From: a virus
Direction: 5' to 3' (one strand)
Virus record (IMG/VR): IMGVR_UViG_3300031566_000058
Span: 1-50,485 of that record
DNA: 50,485 bases
A model generated the notes under the pieces. That model saw only the letters and a program-made list of their open reading frames with translations, searched no databases and was not told the DNA's origin. This document shows positions 24,600-32,466 of this stretch, in pieces. The translations under genes were made by a program, and so were the position numbers. The stretch's first letter is position 1; every line of letters begins with the position of its first letter.

Positions 24600-26506
24600 A
24601 ATAGGTTGCTCTTCGCGCCGGCGGTTTGGAGCCTTTCCTTTTGCTCGGCGACTTTCTTGTTTGTCTCTTCGTCTCGCAGCTCGGGATCGACCGGCTCGGG
24701 ATCGCCCTGGCCTTCGTTATCATCTTCGGCAGTTTCCGGTTCCGTTGGCTCAGTCTCAGGCTTAGAATCACCGTTACCGCCATTCTGTGCTTGCTGTCGT
24801 TCCTGCAGACGCTCTTTAAGTGCGTTGACGCCGGATTTTGTGTCTGTCTCGACTTCCCTGGACTCAACATTTCTGCTTAAATGAGCCTCAGCATCGATAT
24901 AATCATTACCGACCTCTTCCGGGAAAGCAGCCCTTAGCGCAGCCGCCTCCGCACAGTTGCCGCAGAGCATGGACAGTCCGCGACGTCTGACGACCAATAC
25001 TCCACTCGGGACACGACAACACCACACATATCCGTCTGTATTGTCGCGGATCAAAAGACCGCCCTTCAGTCGGCCCTGGCTTTGGCTGGTACGGAGCATC
25101 TTGATTTGCTCCTTGCTACTCACGGTGATGCACCAATTTGGACCGCCAATATCCGACGTGCGTTCCTTTCGGCTGCTCACTGAATAGCCCGCAATGCAGG
25201 CTGCAAGCTCGAATACCCCCAGCGTCTGCGGACTTGACGAATAAAAACGGCGCGCCGTTTTTGATGTGCAGCCATCAAATCCAATCATTGAATCGACAAG
25301 CAACCGCGCCTGGCGACGGCTCATTGTCAGAACGGCATCTCGGCTCAGGTCACCACTTTCAGTCGTCAACCCGCCGGTCGCACCGAACGAAAACCGGAAA
25401 ATCGTCTTATCGAATCGGGTGACAATGACCCGACCGGACGCTTCAACCGAATCTCCTGCGCACCGCCGGATTTGTTTTCCGTGGTGCATTCCCAGAGATT
25501 CAATCTCGGACACCTTCCGTTGACGACTGACGCCGATCTGGATTTCGTTTGCATGTCGATACCCATCACAAACGATCGCTGCTGCCAAAATAATCTGCTG
25601 GTCGCTGAATTCTGCATCCTCAGTGGAACCGGTGATCGACAGTGGAATCACGTGGCCGCCGGATGATGTGCTGCGCTCGAACACGTCCCGCGCCGAGATC
25701 TTTCCGATGGTCGTAATCATGTCGTGATTCGGCGTCACGCAGAAATTCAGCGCATTGCCGTCACAGACGATCATTTCGCCGTCATACTTCCGAGAAAATG
25801 GGACGACGTCCGTCGGCGTCAATCGACCTTCGACAACCTGCATGATCCGGCCCGTAACAAAACCGAATGGCTGAAAGCCCTGGTCCGTCAACACTTGGGT
25901 TTCGGAATCAAAACACTTGTCAATCTGGCCGCGAGGCCGTTTCTGCCACATACTATTCGGAGTGCCATTGCGGTCCTCGCCATAAGTTTCAAGCCAAAAA
26001 ACCTGCGGACCGGCATAAGCCACCCTGTGGCCCTTGAGCATCCGATAGAGGGTCACTTGCGCCCATTCAGGGAATGTCACTGTTTTCTTATAGGCGCCCT
26101 TCTTTTCGTCCACTCCCTCCCATGTTTGCGTCTGCATCGGGCCAAATTCTGTTTTGTCCCGACCTGCATAGTCTTTTGTCCGGTGGGCGGTGGTCCGAAC
26201 CTCGCCGATGCCCGGCCAAATGGTATCAATATAGCATCGTCTTTGTTTGTCCCAAATAGGAACGATATGGATGCAACGTTTGAAGGGGTCCAGTTTACGA
26301 GCCTTGCAGTAACTCAATGCCAGAACCACCGACTCAGTGGACTGCGCGTTTGGAAAGATTGCCTCGACCAATGCTTTCCATCCAGAGCGGTCAATTCCGA
26401 ACCTTTCCTCTATCGCCGGATGATAGGGCAAACGAGGCCCCGCGATAATAGGCAAATTATCCTGCTCTTTATCAGGAACATTGTTTGTTTGCTGTTTTTT
26501 AGACAT
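24596..26506 (-). CDS. RecT/Bet-family single-strand annealing protein interrupted by an intein
   Basis: 636 aa precursor. Exteins (1-197 and 518-636, about 316 aa together) match the Bet/RecT family: LALSYCKARKLDPFKRCIHI, then GPQVFWLETYGEDR and RPRGQIDK|CAEAAALRAAFPEE, the latter being a highly conserved RecT segment split exactly at the Cys. The intein occupies residues 198-517. After splicing the protein would anneal complementary strands at phage recombination with the exonuclease gene just upstream (26517-27452). The C-terminus is acidic and Gln-rich. Confidence 0.92.
   Translation of the reverse strand: MSKKQQTNNVPDKEQDNLPIIAGPRLPYHPAIEERFGIDRSGWKALVEAIFPNAQSTESVVLALSYCKARKLDPFKRCIHIVPIWDKQRRCYIDTIWPGIGEVRTTAHRTKDYAGRDKTEFGPMQTQTWEGVDEKKGAYKKTVTFPEWAQVTLYRMLKGHRVAYAGPQVFWLETYGEDRNGTPNSMWQKRPRGQIDKCFDSETQVLTDQGFQPFGFVTGRIMQVVEGRLTPTDVVPFSRKYDGEMIVCDGNALNFCVTPNHDMITTIGKISARDVFERSTSSGGHVIPLSITGSTEDAEFSDQQIILAAAIVCDGYRHANEIQIGVSRQRKVSEIESLGMHHGKQIRRCAGDSVEASGRVIVTRFDKTIFRFSFGATGGLTTESGDLSRDAVLTMSRRQARLLVDSMIGFDGCTSKTARRFYSSSPQTLGVFELAACIAGYSVSSRKERTSDIGGPNWCITVSSKEQIKMLRTSQSQGRLKGGLLIRDNTDGYVWCCRVPSGVLVVRRRGLSMLCGNCAEAAALRAAFPEEVGNDYIDAEAHLSRNVESREVETDTKSGVNALKERLQERQQAQNGGNGDSKPETEPTEPETAEDDNEGQGDPEPVDPELRDEETNKKVAEQKERLQTAGAKSNLF
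24956..25915 (-). mobile_element. Intein within RecT, with degenerate LAGLIDADG-type insert
   Basis: 320 residues (198-517 of the precursor). Block A CFDSETQVLTDQGFQPF begins with Cys1; block B has TPNHDM (TxxH); the end is GLSMLCGN followed by Cys518 (+1). The penultimate residue is Gly, not the usual His. Between the splicing blocks, ILAAAIVCDGY and LLVDSMIGFDGC resemble the two DOD/LAGLIDADG motifs, so a homing endonuclease or its remnant is present. Boundaries are set by the conserved flanking RecT sequence. Confidence 0.9.
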
Positions 26507-26516
26507 GATTTTCTCC

Positions 26517-27452
26517 TTACAATTTAATTGATGATAGGTTGTATTCTCTTTTAACTTTTTTCAGCCTCGTATCACGGCACTTCGATATCTTCGTGTACTT
26601 GGCTGCAATTTCCGGCAGTTCCTTTCGAAGTCTCTCTACATCAATGAGACGCGAGCATTGCTCGAAATAGGTGAGCATCATAGGCTTGCCATCCAAAGCA
26701 AACGTGCCGGCCTCGGCGTCACCCAACGCTGTGAGCATCGCAGACCTGGCATCCTCAAGAACGGCCTCTGCCCATTTAACTTTGCCCTTTGCATCCTCAT
26801 ATTCCTTGACCAGCTTGGCGTCAAGCTCAACGGTCTTATTGGGGACACGTTTGATTCGTTTAATAAACTCGGGGCTTGGCGTGATGTTTTCTGGCGGTGT
26901 ATCGTTTTCAACACAATCCCAAAAATCCAAAGCCGCCTCCAGAACCGCATCGTTGATAACCGGATCCCGTTTGACCTCGTACATATTGAAGCCCTTTCCT
27001 CCGAGGAAGGCGGGCACGTAACAGACGCTACGGTCGGTGCATATCATGTGGACGTGGCATTGAATTAGTATCCCGTCAGGCAAATGGTCCGAGCCGGCCT
27101 CACCCCATCCGTCAGTAAGCGGCCCGAACAGTCCCGACGTTTTAGCTTCGACCGGATCGTCCGTACTGATAATCTGGGCGTCAAGATGATCTATCAAGTG
27201 GAACTCTTCCAAAAACAGTTCGACGTTTCTTCGCAATGGGCCGAGCTGCTTTTCCGCCCAGTCAATCACTCCCGGCTCAAAAAGCGTCCCGGCCAGCATA
27301 GCTTCGTTAGGCTCGAAATCGCTCGTTCGATTTGTCTTGTCTAACCAAATGTCGTGGGCGTTCTTGTATTTGTCAAATCCAAGAATTGCGGCCATATCAG
27401 AAGAACCGATATAGCCCTTACGCTTCAATCGTTCTTCTTCTGTAATTGGCAT
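26517..27452 (-). CDS. YqaJ-type viral exonuclease/recombinase
   Basis: 311 aa, ATG with AGGAG. N-terminal IGSSDMAAILGFDKYKNAHD and AMLAGTLFEPGVIDWAEKQ, then VEAKTSG and LPDGILIQCHVHM, fit the YqaJ/lambda-exonuclease-like nuclease core (Glu/Asp/Lys in EAKTS, Gln in IQCH). It resects DNA 5' ends to make substrate for the RecT protein encoded immediately downstream. The C-terminal 100 residues are helical. Good confidence by motif and gene pair. Confidence 0.87.
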   Translation of the reverse strand: MPITEEERLKRKGYIGSSDMAAILGFDKYKNAHDIWLDKTNRTSDFEPNEAMLAGTLFEPGVIDWAEKQLGPLRRNVELFLEEFHLIDHLDAQIISTDDPVEAKTSGLFGPLTDGWGEAGSDHLPDGILIQCHVHMICTDRSVCYVPAFLGGKGFNMYEVKRDPVINDAVLEAALDFWDCVENDTPPENITPSPEFIKRIKRVPNKTVELDAKLVKEYEDAKGKVKWAEAVLEDARSAMLTALGDAEAGTFALDGKPMMLTYFEQCSRLIDVERLRKELPEIAAKYTKISKCRDTRLKKVKREYNLSSIKL

Positions 27453-27461
27453 GATCTACTC

Positions 27462-27773
27462 CTATGACAGTTTCTCTGTCGCCGCCCTCACAACCTCAAC
27501 CAACGTCGCTGGGCGATCACTCTCCGGCTCGGGCCTGCAAGCTTCGCAATACAGCAGCCCATCCTCCGGATCTTCCTTTACACAACCCTTGCAGCCTACG
27601 CATCCGCAGATGTCACAAACTTCAGCGCAGCCATGATGAATCCGCAAATCGCAAGACTCGCATTTATCAAGCTCGTAATCGTAAATCATCGAACCACAAG
27701 CATTGCAATCACCAACCTCATCAGGAGTTGTTGGATTATATCCGCATGCAAAACGATCTAAATTAACCGACAC
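27462..27773 (-). CDS. Cys-rich zinc-finger protein
   Basis: 103 aa from a GTG start with GGAGAGAG upstream. Multiple Cys pairs (CNAC, CESC, CDIC, CVGC, CKGC, CEAC) resemble a PHD or FYVE/B-box-like cross-brace zinc fold, rare in phage proteins. The acidic end leads into the exonuclease gene. Function unknown. Confidence 0.7.
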   Translation of the reverse strand: MSVNLDRFACGYNPTTPDEVGDCNACGSMIYDYELDKCESCDLRIHHGCAEVCDICGCVGCKGCVKEDPEDGLLYCEACRPEPESDRPATLVEVVRAATEKLS

Positions 27774-27785
27774 GACTCTCTCCTT

Positions 27786-28205
27786 TTAATTCTTCAAATA
27801 TAATCCCGAATCAGCAAGTTTTCTTTTTATTTCTCTAAGTCCCACCCCGCCAATGCCACGATAGCCGCCCAACTTCCGTGAACGTAGTTGGATCAATTGC
27901 CCAATAGTATTTATATGTTCCCTCTCAAGAACATTACTTACTCGTACAGAAAAACAAAAAGAGGACACGGGGCGTGAAAGCATTTCTTCGGGCGGGTCAT
28001 CTTTAGATTGAAATTCCCCACACCAATCGCTCTCCATTATCTGTGGCCATACAGCAAAATCAGGCCAATCATTTACGAGCATATCAGCATATCTTTGTGT
28101 ATCTTTTATGGCACACATACTCTCAATGATCCTTGGGCTATTTCTATGACATTGAAACCAGTCCTCGTCTTCTTTGTAACAATATTTACATTCAGAACAC
28201 TTCAT
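27786..28205 (-). CDS. Zinc-binding protein with RNA polymerase alpha-CTD-like domain
   Basis: 139 aa. Residues 1-68 have Cys motifs CSECKYC, CHRNSPRI and WPQIMESDWCGEF common in small phage zinc proteins. Residues 84-138 (SFCFSVRVSNVLEREHINTI, then RGIGGVGLREIKRKLADSGL) match the helix-hairpin-helix fold of RNA polymerase alpha C-terminal domains. It could bind DNA UP elements, activators or host polymerase. The fusion is notable. Start ATG with GGAG. Confidence 0.8.
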   Translation of the reverse strand: MKCSECKYCYKEDEDWFQCHRNSPRIIESMCAIKDTQRYADMLVNDWPDFAVWPQIMESDWCGEFQSKDDPPEEMLSRPVSSFCFSVRVSNVLEREHINTIGQLIQLRSRKLGGYRGIGGVGLREIKRKLADSGLYLKN

Positions 28206-28299
28206 GCTTTACTCCGTTTCGTTCGATTTCCGCCATGCCTTTGCGGGGCATAAAATACGCAATTATCATCCAAATCACTGCAACGATTATTCGTTTCAT
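28192..28299 (-). CDS. Very small membrane peptide
   Basis: 35 aa: MKRIIVAVIWMIIAYFMPRK and on to a TGA, with AGGGAG in front. One transmembrane segment. It overlaps the start of the alpha-CTD-like gene (28205) and the stop of the 3D-domain gene (28296). Short, so coding status is moderate. Confidence 0.5.
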   Translation of the reverse strand: MKRIIVAVIWMIIAYFMPRKGMAEIERNGVKHEVF

Positions 28300-28787
28300 G
28301 GCTTACTCCCTATTATGGTAACAACAACATTTCGAACGCCCCATTCAAGAGCGAGTTGATGTCCTGTTTTGCCCCCAGAATCGCCAAAGAAAACATCAAT
28401 TTTGCCGTCTTTGATAGCGCCACCGCGATCCAGTACCGGAACTCTGCCGTAGCCGGGTATGTCAATCATCGTGCCGAAAGGTATCGACTTGGGCGCCGCA
28501 CAGAACCTGTCGCCCGGACGGATAACATGACCTGATGCCGTGATTCTTTGCCCCTTGCTATTAACGCCTTTTGTGGCCCAGCTATTGCAGCATTTAGAAC
28601 AGGGACAGTAAGCAGTCACTCGCATTGTTTTTGCAATAAAAGACTCCGGCGAATTGACCACGCTGGCCAACGGAATTGTCTCGCCGGAATCCTTGGCATG
28701 AACGTTCTCAAGATACCAGACGTGAGACGCGAAACCGATTACAGTCCCACAGATTACCGTCAAGATGAATTCAATTGTGTCTTTCAT
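28296..28787 (-). CDS. 3D-domain cell-wall hydrolase with membrane anchor
   Basis: 163 aa, ATG with AGGAG. An N-terminal hydrophobic segment (FILTVICGTVIGFASHVWYL) is followed by a 3D domain: VTAYCPCSKCCNSWATKG, GTMIDIPGYG, and VLDRGGAIKDGKIDVFF with the three Asp (D120, D127, D131). 3D domains occur in lytic transglycosylase-like enzymes such as MltA and Sps proteins. Probably the endolysin or a peptidoglycan-cleaving accessory, far from the holin gene. The Cys cluster is unusual. Confidence 0.8.
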   Translation of the reverse strand: MKDTIEFILTVICGTVIGFASHVWYLENVHAKDSGETIPLASVVNSPESFIAKTMRVTAYCPCSKCCNSWATKGVNSKGQRITASGHVIRPGDRFCAAPKSIPFGTMIDIPGYGRVPVLDRGGAIKDGKIDVFFGDSGGKTGHQLALEWGVRNVVVTIIGSKP

Positions 28788-28808
28788 CTTTTATCTCCTA
28801 AGAAATTC

Positions 28809-28843
28809 CCAGTCCCCGCCCTTCTTATGGGCTAAGGGACTGA
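28809..28843 (-). terminator. Hairpin upstream of the 3D-domain gene
   Basis: AGTCCC-TTA-GCCC and GGGC-G-GGGACT pair over 28811-28841 on the minus strand, but the T-run after it is weak. Possibly a terminator of the 28932-29153 gene or a leader structure. The 28788-28931 gap otherwise shows nothing clear. Confidence 0.45.
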
Positions 28844-28931
28844 GATAAAAGATTCACAAGAAAATGGTGCCGGGGCCGTCCTTTGGCCCTTCCTTACGCT
28901 GCCTCCAACAGATTGCTGATCGGCACCTAAG

Positions 28932-29153
28932 CTATGCAGTTCGTATTTGCGCATTTGCCCACCCGACAAATTTTTTCGCAGGAAGCAAAACTCTCCTGCC
29001 GACTTTGCGAACCGGCATTCCCTTGCCCGGATGCCTCCGCCACTCATAAAGCATCCTTATCGGAAAACCGCTGATCTCCGATGCCAACTGGAAAGTAAGC
29101 ATACGGTTTGGGTTCATGCCTTCCGGCAGTTTGATAAGAATTTCTTTTCTCAT
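28932..29153 (-). CDS. Excisionase-like / MerR-type HTH protein
   Basis: 73 aa. A helix-turn-helix of the excisionase/MerR kind: ASEISGFPIRMLYEWRRHPG then GMPVRKVGRRVLLPAKKFVG. Such proteins direct phage excision or act as repressors. It follows the ribbon-helix-helix gene at 29155 and is controlled by the promoter at 29376-29403. Excisionase role is by fold and closeness to integrase. Confidence 0.72.
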   Translation of the reverse strand: MRKEILIKLPEGMNPNRMLTFQLASEISGFPIRMLYEWRRHPGKGMPVRKVGRRVLLPAKKFVGWANAQIRTA

Positions 29154-29154
29154 T

Positions 29155-29337
29155 TTATTCTTGACTTTCTACCGTCTGAGGTAGTACCCTATCCAGGATG
29201 GCACGGAGGGCCGCACTGATATTTCTATGGAGTTGATACTCTGGGCTTGCGTAAAATCGCTGCTCCAGGTCTGACTGTACGTTTGTTTGGAGTAGGGCTG
29301 TTTTGGGTTTACTTGGCTTTTGCTTTTTCTTTGCCAT
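29155..29337 (-). CDS. Small basic DNA-binding-like protein
   Basis: 60 aa; basic N-terminus (MAKKKQKPSKPKTALLQTNV) then a helical part (EYQLHRNISAALRAILDRVL) that could form a ribbon-helix-helix. First gene leftward from the promoter at 29376-29403; probable early regulator. Confidence 0.6.
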   Translation of the reverse strand: MAKKKQKPSKPKTALLQTNVQSDLEQRFYASPEYQLHRNISAALRAILDRVLPQTVESQE

Positions 29338-29375
29338 GATACACCTATAAAAGAATCATAAGATTTTATGAGTAA

Positions 29376-29403
29376 ATCATAACATATATCGGCATTGTGT
29401 CAA
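29376..29403 (-). promoter_or_regulatory. Consensus sigma70 promoter with operator-like palindrome
   Basis: Minus strand TTGACA (29403-29398), 16 bases, TATGAT (29381-29376). Just downstream, CATAAAATCTTATG (about 29357-29370) is a palindrome and CATAA/TTATG half-sites recur in the gap (29340-29474). This is likely the main leftward promoter with its operators, between divergent genes 29155-29337 and 29475-29882. Confidence 0.78.
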
Positions 29404-29474
29404 GGTTTATTTATGAAATATTTATATTATTTTCTGAAAATATCATAATTGTTTATTGGATATGAGGTTATAGA

Positions 29475-29882
29475 ATGAATATTATGAAAGAAAAATCAAA
29501 AAAAATGATCGCAAAAAAGAATGAGTATTGTTTTCAAGGACACGTTCCGAGAGATGTGCAGGAAGGGTTGGAGGCCTGCCGTGACCGCGGCATGGCGGTC
29601 GGCACAATAGCGAGAAAGCTCGCTTATTTATGGCTTAAACTGCCCCCCGAAAAGCAGGGTCAGCTTTATCTTAGCTTGATCGACGCGGATTTCGACCCCA
29701 AGGACAAGGGGATTGCTGATCTCCTGGCGGCTGTTGACGAGGTTCTTGCGAGGAACATTCTGGCTCTTTTGCCTCGAAGCGCTTTGGTTGCAGAGGCTTT
29801 AGCCGCTGCTCAACTGCCCACGCAAGCTCAACAGCATAAGCAGTCTCGCCGGCAGACAAAAGGGAAATCAGGGACTGGATAG
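29475..29882 (+). CDS. Plus-strand small protein, probable lysogeny regulator
   Basis: 135 aa, ATG with GAGG in front. One of few rightward genes and divergent from the early operon, the place of a lysogeny repressor. Basic N-terminus (MNIMKEKSKKMIAKKNEYCF); the middle (DRGMAVGTIARKLAYLWLKL) could be a DNA-binding helix pair, and the tail is Gln/Lys-rich. No known repressor motif is certain. Confidence 0.6.
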   Translation: MNIMKEKSKKMIAKKNEYCFQGHVPRDVQEGLEACRDRGMAVGTIARKLAYLWLKLPPEKQGQLYLSLIDADFDPKDKGIADLLAAVDEVLARNILALLPRSALVAEALAAAQLPTQAQQHKQSRRQTKGKSGTG

Positions 29883-30351
29883 CATTGTTTTTTTCTTTAG
29901 ATAAGTGGATCCCGTTGCTTTTCATCGGCCTTTCCAAATATAAGGCCCGCCAAGGCAGCAAGCAAGCTGTACGGCGGCCGAAACCGCCGCGCCTCGACGG
30001 GCGTTAATCGCAATATATGCCTGCTTGCTATTAGGCCAAGCGATTGCCAAACGAAAATGTTACCTATAAAAATAAAAATACGTATTTACCGAAGTTTCCT
30101 TGAAATGACGCTTTGGGCCGTGACATTCGGGTCGCGTCCGGGTCTCGTTTGTATCCAGAGCGATGGATTTAATGAACAACGTAAACGTGAATTCTCAGTC
30201 AATATGCCGTTTTTAAGCATGCGCTCGTAGCTCAGTAGGATAGAGCGTCGGTTTCCTAAACCGAGTTATTTGCTTTTAACTACAGGCCACAAAGAGACTT
30301 GCTGAAACTGGGGTGCCGTTTGGGTCACTTTTTTTTTATGAAGGGGCTAAA
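29883..30351. other. Integration-region gap with attachment site
   Basis: No convincing gene. It holds inverted repeats (GGCGG CCGAAA CCGCC near 29975), an AAATACGTATTT palindrome (30076-30087), the tRNA-derived sequence at 30221-30264 and the integrase ribosome-binding site. Some of the repeats may be integrase or excisionase arm sites. Confidence 0.6.
30221..30264 (+). other. Probable attP core: 5' half of a tRNA-Arg(CCU)
   Basis: The sequence has an acceptor strand GCGCTCG, TA, a D arm GCTC-AGTAGGATA-GAGC, and an anticodon arm TCGGT-TTCCTAA-ACCGA with anticodon CCT (30255-30257). The variable loop, T arm and 3' acceptor are absent. It sits 88 bases before the integrase start, so it is best read as the phage attachment site for a host tRNA-Arg(CCU) gene, with crossover likely in the anticodon arm. 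Confidence 0.72.
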
Positions 30352-31356
30352 ATGAAGAAAGTCAGAACCTTTCAACGCCCGGACCGTCCAGGCTGGCACG
30401 TTTCCTGGCGTGAAAACGGCAAGATCAAGAAACGCAGCTTTCCCAACAAGAAGCTTGCCGAGCATTACGCGCAATTCAAATACACCGAACTGAACACCGG
30501 AGTTTTTCATTCAATCGCCGATCTGCCCTGGCAGGATCTTGAAACCGAATATCTTCGAACATACGATGTGCGCCGGCTTACGCCGGCAGCAAAGTACGAA
30601 GCGGCCCTGACGCTGGGTCATTTCAAGAACCTGGTCGGTCCTGTAAGCTCACTAAACATCAGTCAGGGTGTAATTGATAGCTTCATTCTCGCTCGTGCGC
30701 AAGCCGTGACCGACTGGAGTTTAAATAAAGATATCAGCAACCTTCGTGCCTTCCTGCGATGGGGCAAGAAACATCGCTACATGGACGCCGAGCTTGAGGC
30801 AAACAAGGTCAAGGTCACGGACCGGCAGGTGATATCACTCACAGACAAACAGATCCGCAACCTGCTTATCTCCGCCAGGCAGAAAAGCGAATGCTGGTAT
30901 ATCCGGATCCTGCTGGCCATATCGACCGGACTGAGAAGCGGCGATATCGAGAGCCTGACGGTAAGCGACCTCGACTTCGAAAACAATTCCGTACATACTC
31001 ACAGCAAGAAAACTCGCAAGTCAATGGCGGCAAGGCCGCTGCACAGCGGGATCGTTCCGGAACTTACGAAGTATGTTGGCGAGCTGCCGGCCGGCCAGGT
31101 TAAGCTTATGGCCGAAACGAACACATTTAAGAAGTGGAAGAAAATCAGGCAGCGAGCCGGATTGCCCGATTTGAGGTTTCACGATCTGCGGTCGGTGTTT
31201 TCGAGCGTCTTGCAGTCGCGGGGCGTTTCGCTTAGTGCCGTCCAGACATTGCTTGAGCATAGCTCGCCAGAGATAACAGCTAAGCATTATACAAACGTCG
31301 GCTCAATGCTTGCTCCGGCCGTGGAACGTTTGCCGGTTAAGGAATGGCTGGACTGA
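30352..31356 (+). CDS. int: Tyrosine recombinase (phage integrase)
   Basis: 334 aa from ATG 30352, preceded by GAAGGGG; the frame also opens at 30313. N-terminal arm-binding segment (FQRPDRPGWHVSWRENGKIK), core-binding helices, then the catalytic domain with R195 (STGLRSGDI), H277-R280 (RFHDLRSV), H303 (LLEHSS) and nucleophile Y313 (AKHYTNV). Catalyses site-specific integration and excision at the tRNA-derived site upstream. Plus strand, opposite to most genes; it converges with the gene ending at 31337. Confidence 0.94.
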   Translation: MKKVRTFQRPDRPGWHVSWRENGKIKKRSFPNKKLAEHYAQFKYTELNTGVFHSIADLPWQDLETEYLRTYDVRRLTPAAKYEAALTLGHFKNLVGPVSSLNISQGVIDSFILARAQAVTDWSLNKDISNLRAFLRWGKKHRYMDAELEANKVKVTDRQVISLTDKQIRNLLISARQKSECWYIRILLAISTGLRSGDIESLTVSDLDFENNSVHTHSKKTRKSMAARPLHSGIVPELTKYVGELPAGQVKLMAETNTFKKWKKIRQRAGLPDLRFHDLRSVFSSVLQSRGVSLSAVQTLLEHSSPEITAKHYTNVGSMLAPAVERLPVKEWLD

Positions 31357-31627
31357 TTAAGAATTTATTGATCGTATCACTTATTACCCCGCCATTTTTA
31401 ATATCGGAGACAACCACACCCACGATCTTGTTTTCGTATTCCGAGTTCGATCCATGCGTTACCATCGTTACATCACCGTGTATAGTCACGCCGGAGACCG
31501 TGATTTCAATTGCGGATATCTCGATCTGTTGTGTTTCGTTCGCTTCATACAACTTGACATCAATCGGCGAATCGGGGTTGGCATTTTCGAGTTTGGCCAT
31601 CAATTCTTTTACGGTCACTTTTTCCAT
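31337..31627 (-). CDS. Hypothetical beta-rich protein
   Basis: 96 aa; starts MEKVTVKELMAKLENANPDS, a pattern often seen in small phage proteins of unknown function, then beta strands and a hydrophobic end. It overlaps the convergent integrase end by 20 bases. Function unknown. Confidence 0.62.
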   Translation of the reverse strand: MEKVTVKELMAKLENANPDSPIDVKLYEANETQQIEISAIEITVSGVTIHGDVTMVTHGSNSEYENKIVGVVVSDIKNGGVISDTINKFLISPAIP

Positions 31628-31657
31628 GTTATCCTTCTTTCTGCCTCTGACGGCGGG

Positions 31658-32425
31658 TTAAACCAATTCTGCTTTCAAAATATCTATCAGTACGTTTTCA
31701 GCTTTTGCATAGTCCGGCTTATTCGGTAATTTGCTCCGCACAAAAGCCTCATCAAGCAATACCTGCAACCTGCCGGCTTCCGTCCCTACCTGCGTCAGCG
31801 TCCACTGGCCTGATTTGATTTCTTTCAATTGTTTGGCATCGTGCCTCGACACGTTTATTTCGCCTGTCGTCAATGCCTCTATGCCCATTCTTAACAGCCT
31901 GATTAAGTGAGCCGCATTTTTGCAATCGTAACCAAACTTCTCAAATCGCTCCCGACGTCTCGCTCCCTGATATGCCTGATCCGTGCAACTGTGAGTCATT
32001 CGCTGCAACTGCCCGTAAGCATAGCCGCCAAAGCTTTTATACAGGGCTTTGCTCATAAATATCTGCCTGTTTTCTATAAGCCAGTGGCCCCAATCGGCCT
32101 GGACAATATAGAGATTTTGAGGCAACCACAAAAGCGATAGCACATTAGGATTTGATTTCAGGAGGAGCTTGAAATATTTGCGTATCTCAAACAACGCAAA
32201 GTCATATTTGTCGGCAACCCCAATCCGTTCTACATGCTCGAATTGATGAAGGCCGAAGTAATGATTAGGTGGAGCAATGAAAACGCCCACAATATCTACG
32301 TCGTCAATTATATCGCCGGCCGTCCCATGCGCTACGCTGCCACGATAACCAGCCAATTTTATTCTCGGCCAAGTCTCGTTAATCATTGCGTCGGATTCTA
32401 TCGCCGCTCTTAATTCGCCTGTCAT
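31658..32425 (-). CDS. RlaP-like nucleotidyltransferase
   Basis: 255 aa from ATG 32425 with AAAGGGGC. The Pol-beta-type nucleotidyltransferase motif is GYRGSVAHGTAG (GS at about 29-30) followed by DDVDIVGVF (D42, D44), then NPNVLSLLW. This matches YcgL/RlaP, linked to RNA repair or ligation systems. Phage copies may repair tRNA or damage host RNA. No RNA ligase is visible nearby. Substrate unproven. Confidence 0.8.
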   Translation of the reverse strand: MTGELRAAIESDAMINETWPRIKLAGYRGSVAHGTAGDIIDDVDIVGVFIAPPNHYFGLHQFEHVERIGVADKYDFALFEIRKYFKLLLKSNPNVLSLLWLPQNLYIVQADWGHWLIENRQIFMSKALYKSFGGYAYGQLQRMTHSCTDQAYQGARRRERFEKFGYDCKNAAHLIRLLRMGIEALTTGEINVSRHDAKQLKEIKSGQWTLTQVGTEAGRLQVLLDEAFVRSKLPNKPDYAKAENVLIDILKAELV

Positions 32426-32466
32426 TTTCAAGCCCCTTTCAACGCGTTATGATTATATCCTTCACC

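Noticed and set aside
28832-29047. 71-codon minus-strand ORF
   Set aside because: Overlaps the excisionase-like gene in another frame, Gly/Arg/Ser-biased, no ribosome-binding site.
30221-30300. Complete functional tRNA-Arg
   Set aside because: No T arm or 3' acceptor strand follows the anticodon arm; the next 80 bases do not fold into them.
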